Shown here: piece after piece, positions 1 to 11,772 of the stretch
How the letters are laid out: each line of letters opens with the position of its first letter
Numbering within the stretch: the stretch's first letter is position 1
Source of the DNA: Siphonodentalium dalli
Lineage: Eukaryota; Mollusca; Scaphopoda; Gadilida; Siphonodentaliidae
NCBI GenBank assembly: GCA_032622095.1
Contig: CP136063.1
Span: 70,099,980 to 70,163,979 of the forward strand
Direction of reading: 5' to 3'
Length of the DNA: 64,000 nt
Notes under the pieces: model-generated
Told to the model about the DNA's origin: nothing
What the model saw: only the letters and a program-made list of their open reading frames with translations
Databases searched by the model: none
Position numbers and translations under genes: made by a program

Positions 1-925
1 CCATTCCGGTGATTGTATGCTCGTTCATGCTGGTGAAGTTTGCTTGATCATAGAGGTAGACAGTGCGTTTGTTATGTTTTTCGTGTCTGAGTGGGTCACA
101 TAAAGATATTTTGACGTAGACGGGGACATGGTAGCGGATCAAGTTACAGAAAAAGGATTCTAGTGTGCCACTTTCCTTTTTAAGACAGTTGTCATTGATA
201 AGAATGACGTCTATGAGCGTTTCTGAATATTCAGTGAAATTTGTCGAGTCTTTGATAACTTGATCAAGAGTGAACTGGGTACATATAGAGGATACTTTTG
301 TCTTTGCGAGATTGAATTGATTTTCATTCAGATCGCCACATATCACTATTTTATGAGTTGGATGAGCATTAGCTACATCACTAATATTTCCTTCTATGTC
401 TTTCCAGCATTTGGTATTTGGTGGGCGATAAAATGTACCGACTAACACGTTTGGGCCATTCATTGAGATTTCGATCCATATATTCTCTAAAGTTATTTTC
501 TCTAAGTCCGCTCTTCGTTTAAATGCAAAGTTATTTTTAACATAAACTATTACACCACCTCCGACTGTGTCGGTTTTTCTATCTCTTCGTTCGGGTTCGT
601 GGAAACCTCTTATGAATAGGTCATTTTGATCAGTTTTTTCACCTAGCCAGGACTCCGTAAAATCACACACATCGAAATTTTGTATCTATATAGAGAGAAC
701 GTCAAGTTTTGGGATTATGCTCTGCACATTTAAGTGGAAAATTGATAACTCCGAATCAAGCCGAGGCCCAGGATTAGGTAAAATGTTGCCAGATATTATT
801 AACAGCTGTCTGAACCATGCTGGTATTCCAGTTATGTTCCTATATCTGGGTGTGTTTATTGGATTTCCAGTTCTATTAAATTTAGCATGGTGCATTGATA
901 TGTTAGTATAGTTCACAATCGACAT
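1..925 (-). pseudogene. Non-LTR retrotransposon (LINE) endonuclease domain, partial
   Basis: On the minus strand this is an almost uninterrupted frame of about 300 codons that runs off the left edge of the window. It reads as an apurinic-type endonuclease/exonuclease/phosphatase (EEP) domain, the enzyme that nicks the target DNA to start target-primed reverse transcription in LINEs. Recognisable blocks, in order, are LSIFHLNVQS, FTESWLGE (catalytic Glu), DTVGGGVIVYVKN, VGTFYRPPN, CGDLNEN (the GDxN motif) and LIDVILIND. The usual SDH near the C-terminus is replaced by RYH, so the His is kept but Ser and Asp are not. One in-frame TAG interrupts it at about 686-688, in the same frame on both sides, so this copy is probably dead. 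The reverse transcriptase would lie to the left of the window. The true start is unclear; 913-1095 may be 5' leader. Confidence 0.85.
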
Positions 926-1247
926 GATAAGTAGTATGATACGGCTTTGATTTGGCTTGTGCCTTTAATTACTAGTTTTAAGAAATGGAGAAGTAATTTC
1001 GATGAATGCGAGTCAAAGCGCTCTTTACGTTTCGCATACCGCGCGCGGGAATAGAATGTGCCTACCCTCGAGCGGTAGTAGTTATCCAGGATCATGTTGT
1101 TTGGTTTGGTTTGGTTTGTGCACCGTATAACACATGAGTATATATATGGATGGCCGGTCTACTAACGTATTATACTTCCCGTTCCATGGGACGTTACTCC
1201 ATAAATTATGATACTGCTTCCCAAACAGAACGAGGTATATTATATGA

Positions 1248-1686
1248 TTACACTGGTGTAAATGTTTTCCATAGGTCTCAGTGCTAACGTTTTAGCGTTT
1301 ACTGTTGGCTATATAAATATTGCTTTTTTTAATCTGAAAAAATTGACATTTGGGGAAACTTTTTACACAAAAAAATCATATCTGTCTAGCAGGAAATTCG
1401 CCTTTAAATCTTGTGATTTCGTAACTAGTGTCAGATCCGCTTAAAAAAATACTGTCATATTTTAGACCACACCAAAAAATTCAAACTTCACTACAAAAGG
1501 TTAATTCCTGTGCCAATGGCTATTTTACCTATGAGAAACCATAGGGAAGAGGTGTGATGAGTTTTTTATGCAAAAAAGCACACAATGCTATTGACCAATC
1601 AGGGCCCAGTGTCTATTTTATTCTCTCCTATACATTCCTCCCGCACCCGCTAGATGTCACTCCGAACCCTATTTACACCAGTGTAA
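1248..1686. mobile_element. Small inverted-repeat (MITE-like) element
   Basis: A 439-bp segment starts with TTACACTGGTGTAAAT and ends with ATTTACACCAGTGTAA, the reverse complement of the start. The first ~75 bp recur at 3823-3898 in the same orientation, which shows this is a dispersed repeat. I see no coding potential. The target-site duplication could not be settled because both edges are rich in TA. Confidence 0.45.
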
Positions 1687-3822
1687 CCTAAAGCAATAGC
1701 CCGCTTTTCGCGAAATAATTGTAACTCCCTACATTTCTTCAGAAGTACCAATCAATGGAAAAAATGTGTTCAAAAACAATATCACTTCTGTGGTTCTTTA
1801 TTTATCACACACAATTTAACACCACCCCTTTAATACATTATGCATCAAAAAAGCACAATTTTCCACCACAAGTCATGTTCAGGCCCCATTTTAACACAGT
1901 TTTTGGGGTCTGGTATTGCAAACTTGGACCAGATATGGAAGACTGTACCAGATTCTTTCCATGACAGAGATTCTGGTGATGTGAGGTCATTGAGTCCAGA
2001 TCTGATCAACTGAGCATCAAGCACATGCCTTTATCAGCACATGGAAGACTAAAATATGACATTTTCAGGTATGTAAGGTTGATCCAAGATAACTGGATGT
2101 GGGTGCATATTGAATTAGTTGAACAAAGATATGCCCTCTTTGAAATGCTGAAGCATTTTCTTAAATATGTCCAAGTTTTAGTGCTATTAAGGGTCAGACG
2201 CACGTTTTGCCAAAATGTCCTGGTATTTCAAAATGTATTTTCTCTAAATCTATCAGGAATATCTTTGTGAAATTTTGTACAAGAGATTATTGTGGTACCA
2301 TACATAAGAACCATTGGACATTTGGTTATTATAATCTCATTTACTTTACTTTTATGGCATGATTTTTGTTTAAATTTCACTGTGTTCAGGTACCGAGAAC
2401 TACTGTAAAACAGATTTTTTTCGAAAGTGCATTTCATATATACATGATATCATATCTGAAGATCATGAGAGGAGACTTAATTTTTCTTGATTCATGAAAT
2501 TAAATGATTATTTTCATTCAGTAAGACAACTACCATAAATATTTTTTTATTATTGAGAATTTTCATGTCGTACTTGTTGGTCATTGAAAATTTGGGCTCA
2601 GTTGAGTTCTGGGTCATGGGTTCATAACCAAGTTAAATCTGACCACCATATCTCTTAACACTGTGGCCTAATTTCTGTTGATTGCTCCCTGCTTGAGTGG
2701 ACAGCACCACATTTGAACATTTGTTTTCATTGGGCTGGCATATTTGTGACTGCTTTATTTTTCATTATAATACATGAGGTATGATGCTATAATATGCAAT
2801 TAAAAAGCTAACTCAACATTATGATACAATTGAAGCCTCCTCTCATGGATTTAAGATAATAAGCTATTTGATGGTTGACATGTTGTTTGAAATTATAAAT
2901 TTTTCTGGCAGTACTCGGTACCTAAAGGGACAGAAACGAAACAAATATTTTCAACCTCTCAAATGTATTAAAATCCATTATTGTTATTGTCTCTTTATAA
3001 TTGCTCTGATTCTATATATAATGAAAAATATCATATGTAAAATTCAAGATTTTGCACCAGATATATCCAGAGAAATTCTTTGTTGAAAATCACTTGCCAT
3101 TTCTGGCTGGATTTACTGTGATTTATGCAAAACGTGCGTCTCCCCCTTAACCTTCAAACGGCCATACCCACCAGTGAAAATGACACACTTTTATTATATA
3201 TATCTGTATATCACTGGCTATAAAATCCAAAATACGTGTTAGATTAGCTTCTTATAACAATTGGTATGTGTGTCATTGACATGCTCATCTCATGTTATGG
3301 GTCATTTGTATCATCATGTGACTATTACCACCTTGAAATGTTTTGAAAATACCTTGAAAAATTGGCATTTTTTAAATGAAAACTCATACTATTGTTTTGG
3401 CCGATGTAAGTGAAATAATACACCAGCAGCAAGCATAGCCACACCATGCATGGGAGATTCATTGGACTGAAAGACCAGGCTGTGAAAAATGCAATAAAAT
3501 ACTTTAAAGTGCATATATATGTTTATTCTCTCCTCCAATATACATGGTACAGAGACAGATTACAATAACAATACCTATCCCCTGTCACGTGCGGATAACA
3601 ATTTATATTAAATGGTAATGCATATTTACTTAAAATGTACGTTAGTTTTAGACGATTCGTTGCATGTACTTAATAAAATTTGCATCTGTGTGTTATCAGG
3701 ACGTGACAGGGGATTTGACAAAAAAGCATAAGGAGTGTAAGTGTATCGGTTTTGACATGTTTCAGGCTGCCTCCCGACTCTCAGGAATCAAAAATGCCAA
3801 AAAGCTCATTTTCCCCTTTATG
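1687..3822. other. Intergenic, AT-rich, no gene seen
   Basis: Several short open frames occur here but none shows a recognisable motif, protein-like composition or splice-supported structure. I see only simple AT-rich sequence and no strong tandem repeat. Confidence 0.5.
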
Positions 3823-3898
3823 TTACACTGGTGTAAATGTTTTCCATAGGCCTCAGTGCTAACGTTTTAGCGTATGCTGTTGGCTATATAAATATTGG
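3823..3898 (+). repeat. Truncated copy of the 1248-1686 element
   Basis: The 5' ~75 bp match 1248-1322 with a few substitutions and include the TTACACTGGTGTAAAT end and the internal CTCAGTGCTAACGTTTTAGC. Similarity stops abruptly after AATATTG, so only the left end is present. Confidence 0.6.
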
Positions 3899-4585
3899 GT
3901 CCACATTTTGTTTTAAATCTCAAAGAAATGGACCATAGAAAACATTTTCTGAACTATGCGCAATTGTAAATATACACATCTCGATTCGGGACGTAACTAT
4001 CGGCGATAAACCAACGCAAATGATTTCGCCATCGAAAGTCATTGCATTTAATTAATATATACGAATGACGGTGTGTGTTGTACATTTGGATTAATATTCT
4101 TAAAAATAACTATTTTAAGCAAGATTATTCTCCATTTCTATGTGATCACCCTTTCGGAGTGTTTCACATAACTTTAATCCACACATGCGAAGTCTCTCGA
4201 GTCTCGATGTCTCCATTTACGGTTGTGTGTACGGCATATATATCAAGTAAACACCATGGCCTGGATGCGGAGAGCGTTCGTCAAATCGAGTATCTGTGGT
4301 CTAAGTGAATTTATAATGTTCGGTTATAAAAGCATGATATACTTTTTTATACCGGCTATGTTTGGTAATTTTTTTTTGAATTGACTAAAATGGGTAATAC
4401 TAGTTTATAATTCATGATTTAAAAAATTGCCGTTATATATAGGATGTTTTTCTGGGACAAAAGCGAAAACGTCATATCCTTCAGCACAAGAAACGAGCAA
4501 AATTTTTGTAACAGTGTAAGACACAGAACATAGGTTAACTCAGACCACCGATAACTAGATGAGTATCTACATTTATTAATTAACT
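3899..4585. other. Intergenic, no gene seen
   Basis: AT-rich sequence with no supported coding region. The short open frame at 4075-4308 has no recognisable features. Confidence 0.45.
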
Positions 4586-4589
4586 ACAG

Positions 4590-4725
4590 GTTATCGGCCG
4601 CAATAAGTAGAACGCAGCCCGCGTCACAAGTAAAAAAAAGTCGGCCAATAAGTATAAAACGCGGCCAATAAGTAACAAAAAGTCGGCCAATAGGTAGAAA
4701 AAGCGGCCAATAAGTCAAGGTAACG
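4590..4725. repeat. Short tandem repeat with CGGCCAATAAGTA core
   Basis: Five to six imperfect copies of a ~22-bp unit (CGGCCAATAAGTA plus an A-rich spacer) are arranged head to tail. The reverse-strand open frame over it (4584-4844) shows the same periodicity and is not a gene. Confidence 0.65.
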
Positions 4726-5055
4726 TAAATGACGTCATACGTAATTAGCTCGATCGGCAAAAAATATTGGGTCGACGGAAGATATATTGCAGTTGATTTC
4801 GGATGAATTACGGACAGACACTGTTTTGGGGAGTAAATATACATGTACGTGGATGAACTTCATGTATCATTATCAATATCATTCCCAGTGGAAATTGACA
4901 GTACTGTGAAATCTCTGCAAGTTCTTCACAAAGTTCACAAGAATAAAAATTGCTGGAATAATTGTTAATTTAACAAAACACACAATGGTATATCTATGTT
5001 AATATATTCATCATGTGAAACAATTATTGCCATTGTTGCTAATTAATAAAATACT

Positions 5056-5184
5056 TATTAATTGGTTGTTTCCACATTGACCGAATTATGAGGCCTTGGT
5101 ATGTCGTATTAGCATTCGGCCTCAGGCCAATACGACATACCTCGGCCCCACAACTCGGCCAATATGGAAACAACCAATTAATAA
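5056..5184. repeat. Long imperfect hairpin (55-bp arms)
   Basis: The left arm 5056-5110 and right arm 5129-5184 are reverse complements with roughly eight mismatches, separated by an 18-nt loop that itself contains GGCCTCAGGCC. The outer ends read TTATTAATTGGTTGTTTCC and its complement. It could be a foldback MITE or could transcribe into a long hairpin RNA; nothing here decides between them. Confidence 0.75.
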
Positions 5185-6329
5185 CATATAATATGCCTAT
5201 AACGGCGCACTTTTAAATGTCTGACTGTGAACGTGTCAAAATATATGACAGATAGACCTATTCATGAGAGTATTCTGACTACATATATATATACTGTGTC
5301 AGCAAAAGACATCAAAATCAAGGTATATCTAAAACATTTGAACATTATTACACTAGGCTTGTAGTATACACTCAAAACGTAGCAACAGCATTCACACGGG
5401 GATGCAAGTGGTACGTTTGTACACAGTGTTGTTTGTATGACTACATATTCGAGTGGTTATCTCGGACAATTCCTCGAAGAGGATTCATGGTTCTTATAAC
5501 ATACGTTTCTGCAACAATTGTTTGTTGAAATTTCTACCACATACAGAGCATTCTTGAACACCATGGAACATCACCCAAAATGGGAATTTCAATCAATTTC
5601 GGCCATTTTGATGGTCATCTTAGAAGGTTTCGAAGTCACTAATAATAATGATAGTTTTATATAGCGCTTAACCAATTGCAATTAATTGTTCTAGGACGCT
5701 AATGGCAATGATTAACCTGACGATCGTTGACACCCATTAACCATCTAATGCTCCCCGGGGACAGGCATGGGGTATAGCCACAATTGTGGCTAGCATACTA
5801 ACAAGATCTTTCACTGTTCATAACCAGGTACCATTTCAACGCATGAGTGGTGCGAAGCAGACACAATAGGAGCGATCTTGCTCAAGTGTCATAACTTGAC
5901 GCAAAATTTGAAAAACGTACAATCCGACAATTGCACGTCAATCAATTCGACCAAGCCACTTCTATCTGAAACTCACAACAGACCAGCGGCGGGTTGCGAA
6001 CTCATCTAGCCGTGTTGCGATGCTTTATTAATAACTCAATCGTACTATTATGCACAAAATATAGAGTTATGTAACATATTTACAGTAAAGTTGACAACGA
6101 AAGCAAGTCTGCGTGACGCACTAATAATCACGGACCACGGAGCTCCACGGATACATGCACCCTGTGTCAAATTACATGAAGCATGCCGTATATATTTATT
6201 TCTGCATAATTGCCCAATACATTATAAACATTACAAAGGGATGAAAACTTATATAATCTTAAAAAGACAAATCACCCACTTATCATAACACACGGATATA
6301 CGTTCAGGTTACTTGTTGAATCGTGGATT
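5185..6329. other. Intergenic upstream of the Toll-like receptor
   Basis: No coding region is supported. A stretch near 5641-5765 beginning AATAATAATGATAG, with TATATAGCGC, resembles the tail of a SINE-like repeat common in marine invertebrates, but I cannot identify it securely. The promoter of the downstream receptor should lie here; no clear core promoter motif stands out. Confidence 0.4.
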
Positions 6330-8650
6330 ATGCCGCTGCGTTTAATATCCGGGTTGGTTTCTGTGATATATCTCTTGGTGGCCGTCGCGGATTCTTTAAA
6401 AACTGAGGAATACTCAAAACTTTGTCCAGACAGTTGTTCATGCAAACAAGAAGCAAGAGTCTCCTCTCTCTTCTGCAAAGGAAGTCCCCCCAAAGTAATT
6501 CCTGTCAGTGTACTCTCTGTCACCAACAGAAGATTGGCTTTGTCAAGAATGTTTCATCCATGTCTCGTGGACATCTGTGTTGAATTTAACCGTTTTGAGT
6601 GAATGGAAAAACGGTGTTACTATAAATAATAACACGTTCCTTGGTTTGGAAAAATTACAGAGTTTGTCTTTTTCTGGTGCTGTCGGAGAACGTTGGGATG
6701 GGGCTGCACTCCATCATCTACAGAACCTGGGACGTCTTAGTTTAGCTAACAGTCTGTTCATGATGCTGGACCACTACACCACGTTGGTGTCATCGCTTCC
6801 AAACGCTTCACTGAAGACACTCAATGCCAGCAGAACTAACCGATATTGGGATTCGGGCGGACAGCTGCTAAATTGGCAGATTTTCGACATGTTGAATACT
6901 CATCCTATAGAGATTCTGGACGTTTCTTACACAGGAACCCTGTTGTTATCATTCGAAGACCTTTTTGAATCACTTGTGAAGTTTGACACCATTAAGGAGC
7001 TTTACCTCTCTGGATCTATGTTTATAGGAGTGGGTGATTCCAAGGGAATTTTCTCTTGGGGTATGGTGGGCCGAGCATTTCCAAATATCATTAAAATTGT
7101 TTACAAAAACTTGCGACTTCCACCAGGAACCAAACTCATAGACACACCCGACGAGTGCTGTCACGAGAACCCACCCGAAATGTGCAGTGACGAATCGTAC
7201 AAAAACACTCCTTCGGCATTCCAAAATGTCATTGAATTAGATATAAGTGACAGCAATGTGTTCCCTCCTAATATCTTAGAATGCCATTTTCATATCTCAG
7301 TTAACCGAAATTTCGTATCTCAGAACCTTCATCGCAAGAAACAATAGCATCATGCAAATCGATGTCGATCTAGACTTCATTCCGAGTCTGGAGAATTTAG
7401 ACTTACGTGGGAACACCATTACCCATTTGAGATCTACTATATTCAAAGGCCTACACAAAATACGAAGAATAAATTTGGCGAACAATCGATTGGGAAGAGA
7501 TGAAAGCGATTCGTTACAGTATTTGTTTATTCACTCGAAGAACTTGGAACATATTGACCTGTCTGCAAACAGCATAAGACGTCTGTCGAGCGGCATGTTT
7601 ACAAACAACTACAAGCTGAAGTCACTTATTCTGTCCTATAATAAACTGGAAATATTCTCACTTAAGTTGACCAACATGCAAGAGTTATCTTTCGTGGACT
7701 TGAGTGGAAACAGAATCAGGGTCATCAGTGACATCACCATGGCAGACGTCACTTATATGATGAATGCGATGAGTCACCCGCTTATAGATATCCATGACAA
7801 CGACATTATGTGTTCTTGTGAATCAAAACAATTTGTGTCTCGACTTCAAAGACTTCATTCGGCATTCGTTGACTGGGAAACAATGTCTTGCTTCTTTCAA
7901 TGCAACGAAGTCTACCTCACCGATGTGAAACCAGAAGATCTTCAAATTCTTTGTTTAGACTTTCTGTGGAAGATAATTCTTCCATGTGTTTTAACCATCG
8001 GTTTAGTGGTTTTATTGGCATATTCGTGTTACCGCAAGCGACTTTACTTCATTAGGGTATATACACGCTTCCGGTTTTGGCTTATTAATAGGAAGAGAAA
8101 AGTACAAGTATATGTTGTTGATCGCATTTTCGTGGCATACTGCCATCACGATAAGGACTTCGTTGTGAGTACTATGTTTCCGAAAGTAAATCCAATACTA
8201 ATGACATTACTTGGAACAGAAACTGATGTCCTGTATGTAGGCGACAAACACTTTGGGATCGGCAGTGATATTAGCACGGAAATAGTGACTGCAATACTAG
8301 CATGCAGATGCACTGTCATCGTTGTCACTGAAAACTTCATTGATAGTCCGTGGATAACATTGGAGACCGGATTTACTTGGATTCACAACAAGCCATTAAT
8401 TCCGATATATTTGGAAAAAATTGATAAAAAACGTTTGCCTGGCGTGCTGCGGTATTACTATGACAAGAAAATTAGGTTACTGTATCCAAACGATGGGAGT
8501 CCAGGAAATGAAGAACTTTTCTGGCAGTCTTTTTTGGCAAGCTTGTCGAGTGTGTTTGGGAAGGAAATTGAACGACCAGATACAGTGAACGTACCAGCGC
8601 CTAGCATTTCTGACTATGACGATGTCGAACAAATGGAGACATTTATGTGA
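6330..8650 (+). CDS. Toll-like receptor, single exon, frame changed twice
   Basis: A transmembrane innate-immunity receptor. The ATG at 6330 opens a hydrophobic signal peptide (LISGLVSVIYLLVAVA). It is followed by a Cys-rich N-terminal cap (CPDSCSCKQE), leucine-rich repeats to about 7790 (ENLDLRGNTI, HIDLSANSIRRL, SFVDLSGNRI), and a C-terminal LRR cap with four Cys (7793-7955). Next come one transmembrane helix (about 7972-8031, ILPCVLTIGLVVLLAYSCY) and a cytoplasmic TIR domain (about 8117-8570: RIFVAYCHHDKDFV box 1, LYVGDKHFGIGSDI box 2, FW box 3). Reading needs three frames: 6330 to ~6560, ~6560 to ~7290, and ~7290 to the stop at 8648-8650. Each change is equivalent to one extra base. There are no other stops, so this is either a recent pseudogene or a good gene with assembly indels. 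Box 2 lacks the usual Pro of the BB loop. No intron is evident, as in many molluscan TLRs. Confidence 0.88.
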
Positions 8651-9040
8651 TTCGTTCTGTTGTGTGAAAGACACATACATAACCCCACTGTTGAAAGTAT
8701 CATGATACTACATGTATTGCTAAGACTTTTCTAATTAACCAGTTTCAGCCACACGTACGTGTTACATGTTACGTGTGATGCCATTGCCAACGGAGGTCAC
8801 CTGGCTTGTGCGATAATTTCGCCTGCAGGTACATGATCAAACCGCTTAGAATTGTGTGTCCAACGTGCATGTAGCTAATTGCATTAATCCAATCTGCTGG
8901 TCACTGAATGAGCAATACACAGCGCATGCAGATATTTGCCTGCATGAAAATAATTTAATTTGTGTGAAGCCAATTGAGAGTATCACTGGTCGCACTGTGT
9001 CAGCTTGTTCTCGCCACCGCCCATTACTTTTACTTCCTGA
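8651..9040. other. 3' flank of the receptor, no gene seen
   Basis: No coding signal. I did not see an exact AATAAA close downstream of the stop codon, so the transcript end cannot be placed. Confidence 0.4.
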
Positions 9041-9233
9041 TGTAATTATCATTTACTCTACACTGTGTGGCATGCTGGAACTATACTAATATTATATAAA
9101 TGTAATTATCATTTACACTACACTGTGTGGCATGCTGGAACTATACCAAAATTATATAAATGTAATTATCATTTACACTACACTATGTGGCATGCTGGAA
9201 CTATACCAAAATTATGTAAATGTAATTATCATT
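9041..9233. repeat. 60-bp tandem repeat, 3.2 copies
   Basis: Units start at 9041, 9101, 9161 and (partial) 9221, each with TGTAATTATCATTTAC and GTGTGGCATGCTGGAACTAT. The period is exactly 60 bp, so the open frame over it (9065-9331) repeats a 20-residue block and is not a gene. A CAGA microsatellite follows at 9244-9257. Confidence 0.9.
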
Positions 9234-9292
9234 CTATAGAACACAGACAGACAGACATTAGCAAATATAGATATAGAAGATATATATATATA

Positions 9293-10065
9293 CTAGAAGG
9301 TGACCCGACTTCGTCCGGGCATTCACCTTGAATTGACCATTTTGAAGGTCAAGGTCAGGTGGGGTCAAACACCAACACCCCAAAAATGGTGGAAATCGGC
9401 CCAGCGGATACCGGGAAATCGGCCCAGCGGATACCGAGATACCCTATATATGCATCAAATTTCGTCCGTAAAAATCCGCCAGTTTAACCCGATTTGATTT
9501 CCACTCAAGTATATAAACGCGCCTCATATACACACGCTCATTAATTATCAAGTTTCAACGTGCCCGAGATATCGCCAAGACGTCTGAAACAGTCAAATGC
9601 ATCGGTCGGTTAAGCGTTAACGTGATCTAACGTTATGACCTCTAACGGCGTCATAGAAGTTACGCATTGTTTTTATCCTGATGGAAGACAGTACCACTTC
9701 TTCTTGATAATTGAGGCAGATAACTAAAACGGATACATACGCATTATATATCGTTGGAAAGAGGAAACACGAAAGATTCTCACAGTGTCATTATTATGAC
9801 TGGCATTTTATTATTCGCGCTGTTTCGAATCGATTTGTAAGCACCGAACTCAAATGAAAGTCCCGTAACACAGCGTAAAAACAGATTTGACCTCGGCACG
9901 TGAAAAGTTTACCTCGGATCTGAAAATTAATATACCTATGCCACCCCCGGCCGAAAATATCCCCACATACCAAGTTTCATCGAAATCGGGTCGGCCGTTT
10001 TCGAGTTCATCGCGAACACACAGACACACACACACACAGACAGATCTTCCAAAATATATAATAGA
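9293..10065 (+). mobile_element. Non-autonomous element, family alpha, copy 1
   Basis: It starts CTAGAAGGTGACCCGACTT with an 18-nt GC stem-loop (CCCGACTTCGTCCGGG) and ends in a CA/CAGA microsatellite followed by ATCTTCCAAAATATATAA. The interior has AGGTCAAGGTCA blocks and a conserved 3' segment (CCAAGTTTCATCGAAATCGG) shared with copies at 10066-11236 and 19049-19973. No protein is encoded. Architecture (conserved head, repeated core, microsatellite tail) is like the pearl/Helitron-like non-autonomous elements reported from bivalves, but the class is an inference. Confidence 0.7.
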
Positions 10066-11184
10066 CTAGAAGGTGACCCGACTTCGTCCGGGCTTTGACC
10101 TTGAATTGACCATTTTGAAGGTCAATGCCAGTTGGGGTAACGATTTGACCCGTCCAAAACACTGCCCGGACAAAAGTACCCGACAAAAGTACCCGTCGAA
10201 ATCCATCCTGTTTTACCCGATTTGACCTTGAATTGATCATTTTGATGGTCAAGGTCAGGTCGGGGTCACGATTTGACCCGTCTAAAACACTCCCTGGAAA
10301 CAATTACCATCAAATTTTGTAAAAATCCGTCTGGCAGTTTTCCCAACACCAACACCCCAAAAATGGTGGAAATTGGCCCAGCGGATACCGGGAAATCGGC
10401 CCAGCGGATACCGGGAAATCGGCCCAGCGGATACCGAGATACCCTATGTATCAAATTTCGTCCGTAAAAATCCGCCAGTTTTACCCGATTTGATTTCCAC
10501 TAAAGTATATAAACGCGCCTCATATACACACGCTCATTAATTATCAAGCTTCAACGTAATGATAAATTAGCATTGAGTGGTAAATTTTAACTAATTATTT
10601 TCTCGCAGTCAAAGTTGAACAATATCGATGTTGTTGACATTGACGGCTTGGGCCACCGGTAGATTCCATTTCGCAACAAAGAAATAGCATTTCAGCTAAA
10701 TGGATTCTTGGATGAGATTCCAGACCCGCGGGGTAAATGTAAACGGCTTGAGCCTATGGGTGGTGTGAATATACAAAAAATAAATCTATCGACAATAGAC
10801 CTAAGAATATTAGCTGTAACAAAATTTATATATCAGAAATTGTAATAAATGATATATTTTGGGATAGATACATGAATTTTAATAGCTTATTGACAATATA
10901 TATTGTAAATGTTATAATTTTAGGAAAAATACACGATGCGTAATTACCTGCAAATTGCTTACGTTCGTCGACGTATGAATATAGAGTTATCCTACCTGCA
11001 TCGCAGTGCTAAATCCGCCGTGATTAGCACTGCGGATCCCGAGATATGAGTTTTGAAGGTCAAGGTCACGTCGCACGGGCAAATCAATAGGCATATGTTA
11101 ACCCCGGCCGAAAATACCCCCACGTACCAAGTTTCATCGAAATCGGGTCGGTCGTTTTTGAGTTCATCGATTACACACACACAG

Positions 11185-11215
<31 letters not shown>

Positions 11216-11236
11216 TCTTTCAAAATATATAATAGA
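10066..11236 (+). mobile_element. Non-autonomous element, family alpha, copy 2
   Basis: It has the same head as copy 1, directly abutting it, and the same 3' segment and CA microsatellite (about 11174-11213) ending TCTTTCAAAATATATAATAG. Its core contains about 1.5 copies of a ~140-bp unit with TTTGACCCGTCCAAAACACT. It shares with copy 1 a ~180-bp block (9388-9560 and 10373-10555). The segment 10560-10990 has no match elsewhere in the window. Open frames over it are repeat shadows. Confidence 0.65.
10373..10441. repeat. 22-23-bp tandem repeat inside family alpha
   Basis: Three copies of AATCGGCCCAGCGGATACCG in a row. The equivalent part of copy 1 (about 9394-9440) has two, so this is a variable-number repeat within the family. 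Confidence 0.8.
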
Positions 11237-11740
11237 CTAGCCGATGAGCCCGACGTTGTCCGGGCTATTCAAAAACCAAATTTCAAGTCGATAGCTCTAC
11301 CCGTTTCCGATATCTGGTCTGCGCATGCGCGAATCTGGCGTCGCACGGGCTCGGCGACCCGATAAAATTCGTATCCGGGGCAAGATACATTCACATAGCA
11401 AATTTCAAGTCGATAGCTCCACCCGTTTCCGAGATCTCGTCTGCGCATGCGCGAAGCTGGCGTCGCACGGGCTCGGCGACCCGATAAAATTCGTATCCGG
11501 GGCAACATACATTCACATAGCAAATTTCAAGTCGATAGCTCCACCCGTTTCCGAGATCTCGTCTGCGCATGCGCGAAGCGGGCGCCGCACGGGCTCGCCA
11601 ATACGACAACGTTCACCGCCTGGTCAAACTACACACACGAACAAAGTTTCGTCCCGATCGGTCGAGAATCGTAGATTTGTATAAATGACAGACAGACAGA
11701 CAGACAGACAAACAAACAAACAGAGGTCTTCAAAATATAT
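11237..11740 (+). mobile_element. Non-autonomous element, family gamma, with 122-bp core repeats
   Basis: It abuts family alpha copy 2 and has a related head (CCGATGAGCCCGACGTTGTC, same GC stem-loop position) and a related end (CAGA/CAAA microsatellite then GGTCTTCAAAATATATATG). Its core is a 122-bp tandem repeat with units at 11277, 11399 and a partial one at 11521, each with TTTCAAGTCGATAGCTC and TGCGCATGCGCGAA. Open frames on both strands here follow the repeat and are not genes. Confidence 0.7.
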
Positions 11741-11772
11741 ATGAGATATATATATATATATATATATATATA
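11734..11772. repeat. TA microsatellite at the left edge of the foldback element
   Basis: Runs of TA sit between the end of family gamma and the first unique base of the giant inverted-repeat element. A matching TA run sits at the other end (29132-29180), so the repeat probably belongs to the element ends or to its preferred target. Confidence 0.85.

Noticed and set aside
11237-11290. Hammerhead core at the head of family gamma (CCGATGAGCCCGACGTTGTC)
   Set aside because: It has a good GC stem but no CUGAUGA and no GAAA after the stem, so it is only a stem-loop.
11269-11684. Arg/Ala-rich open frames on both strands
   Set aside because: They mirror the 122-bp tandem repeat and have no recognisable domain.
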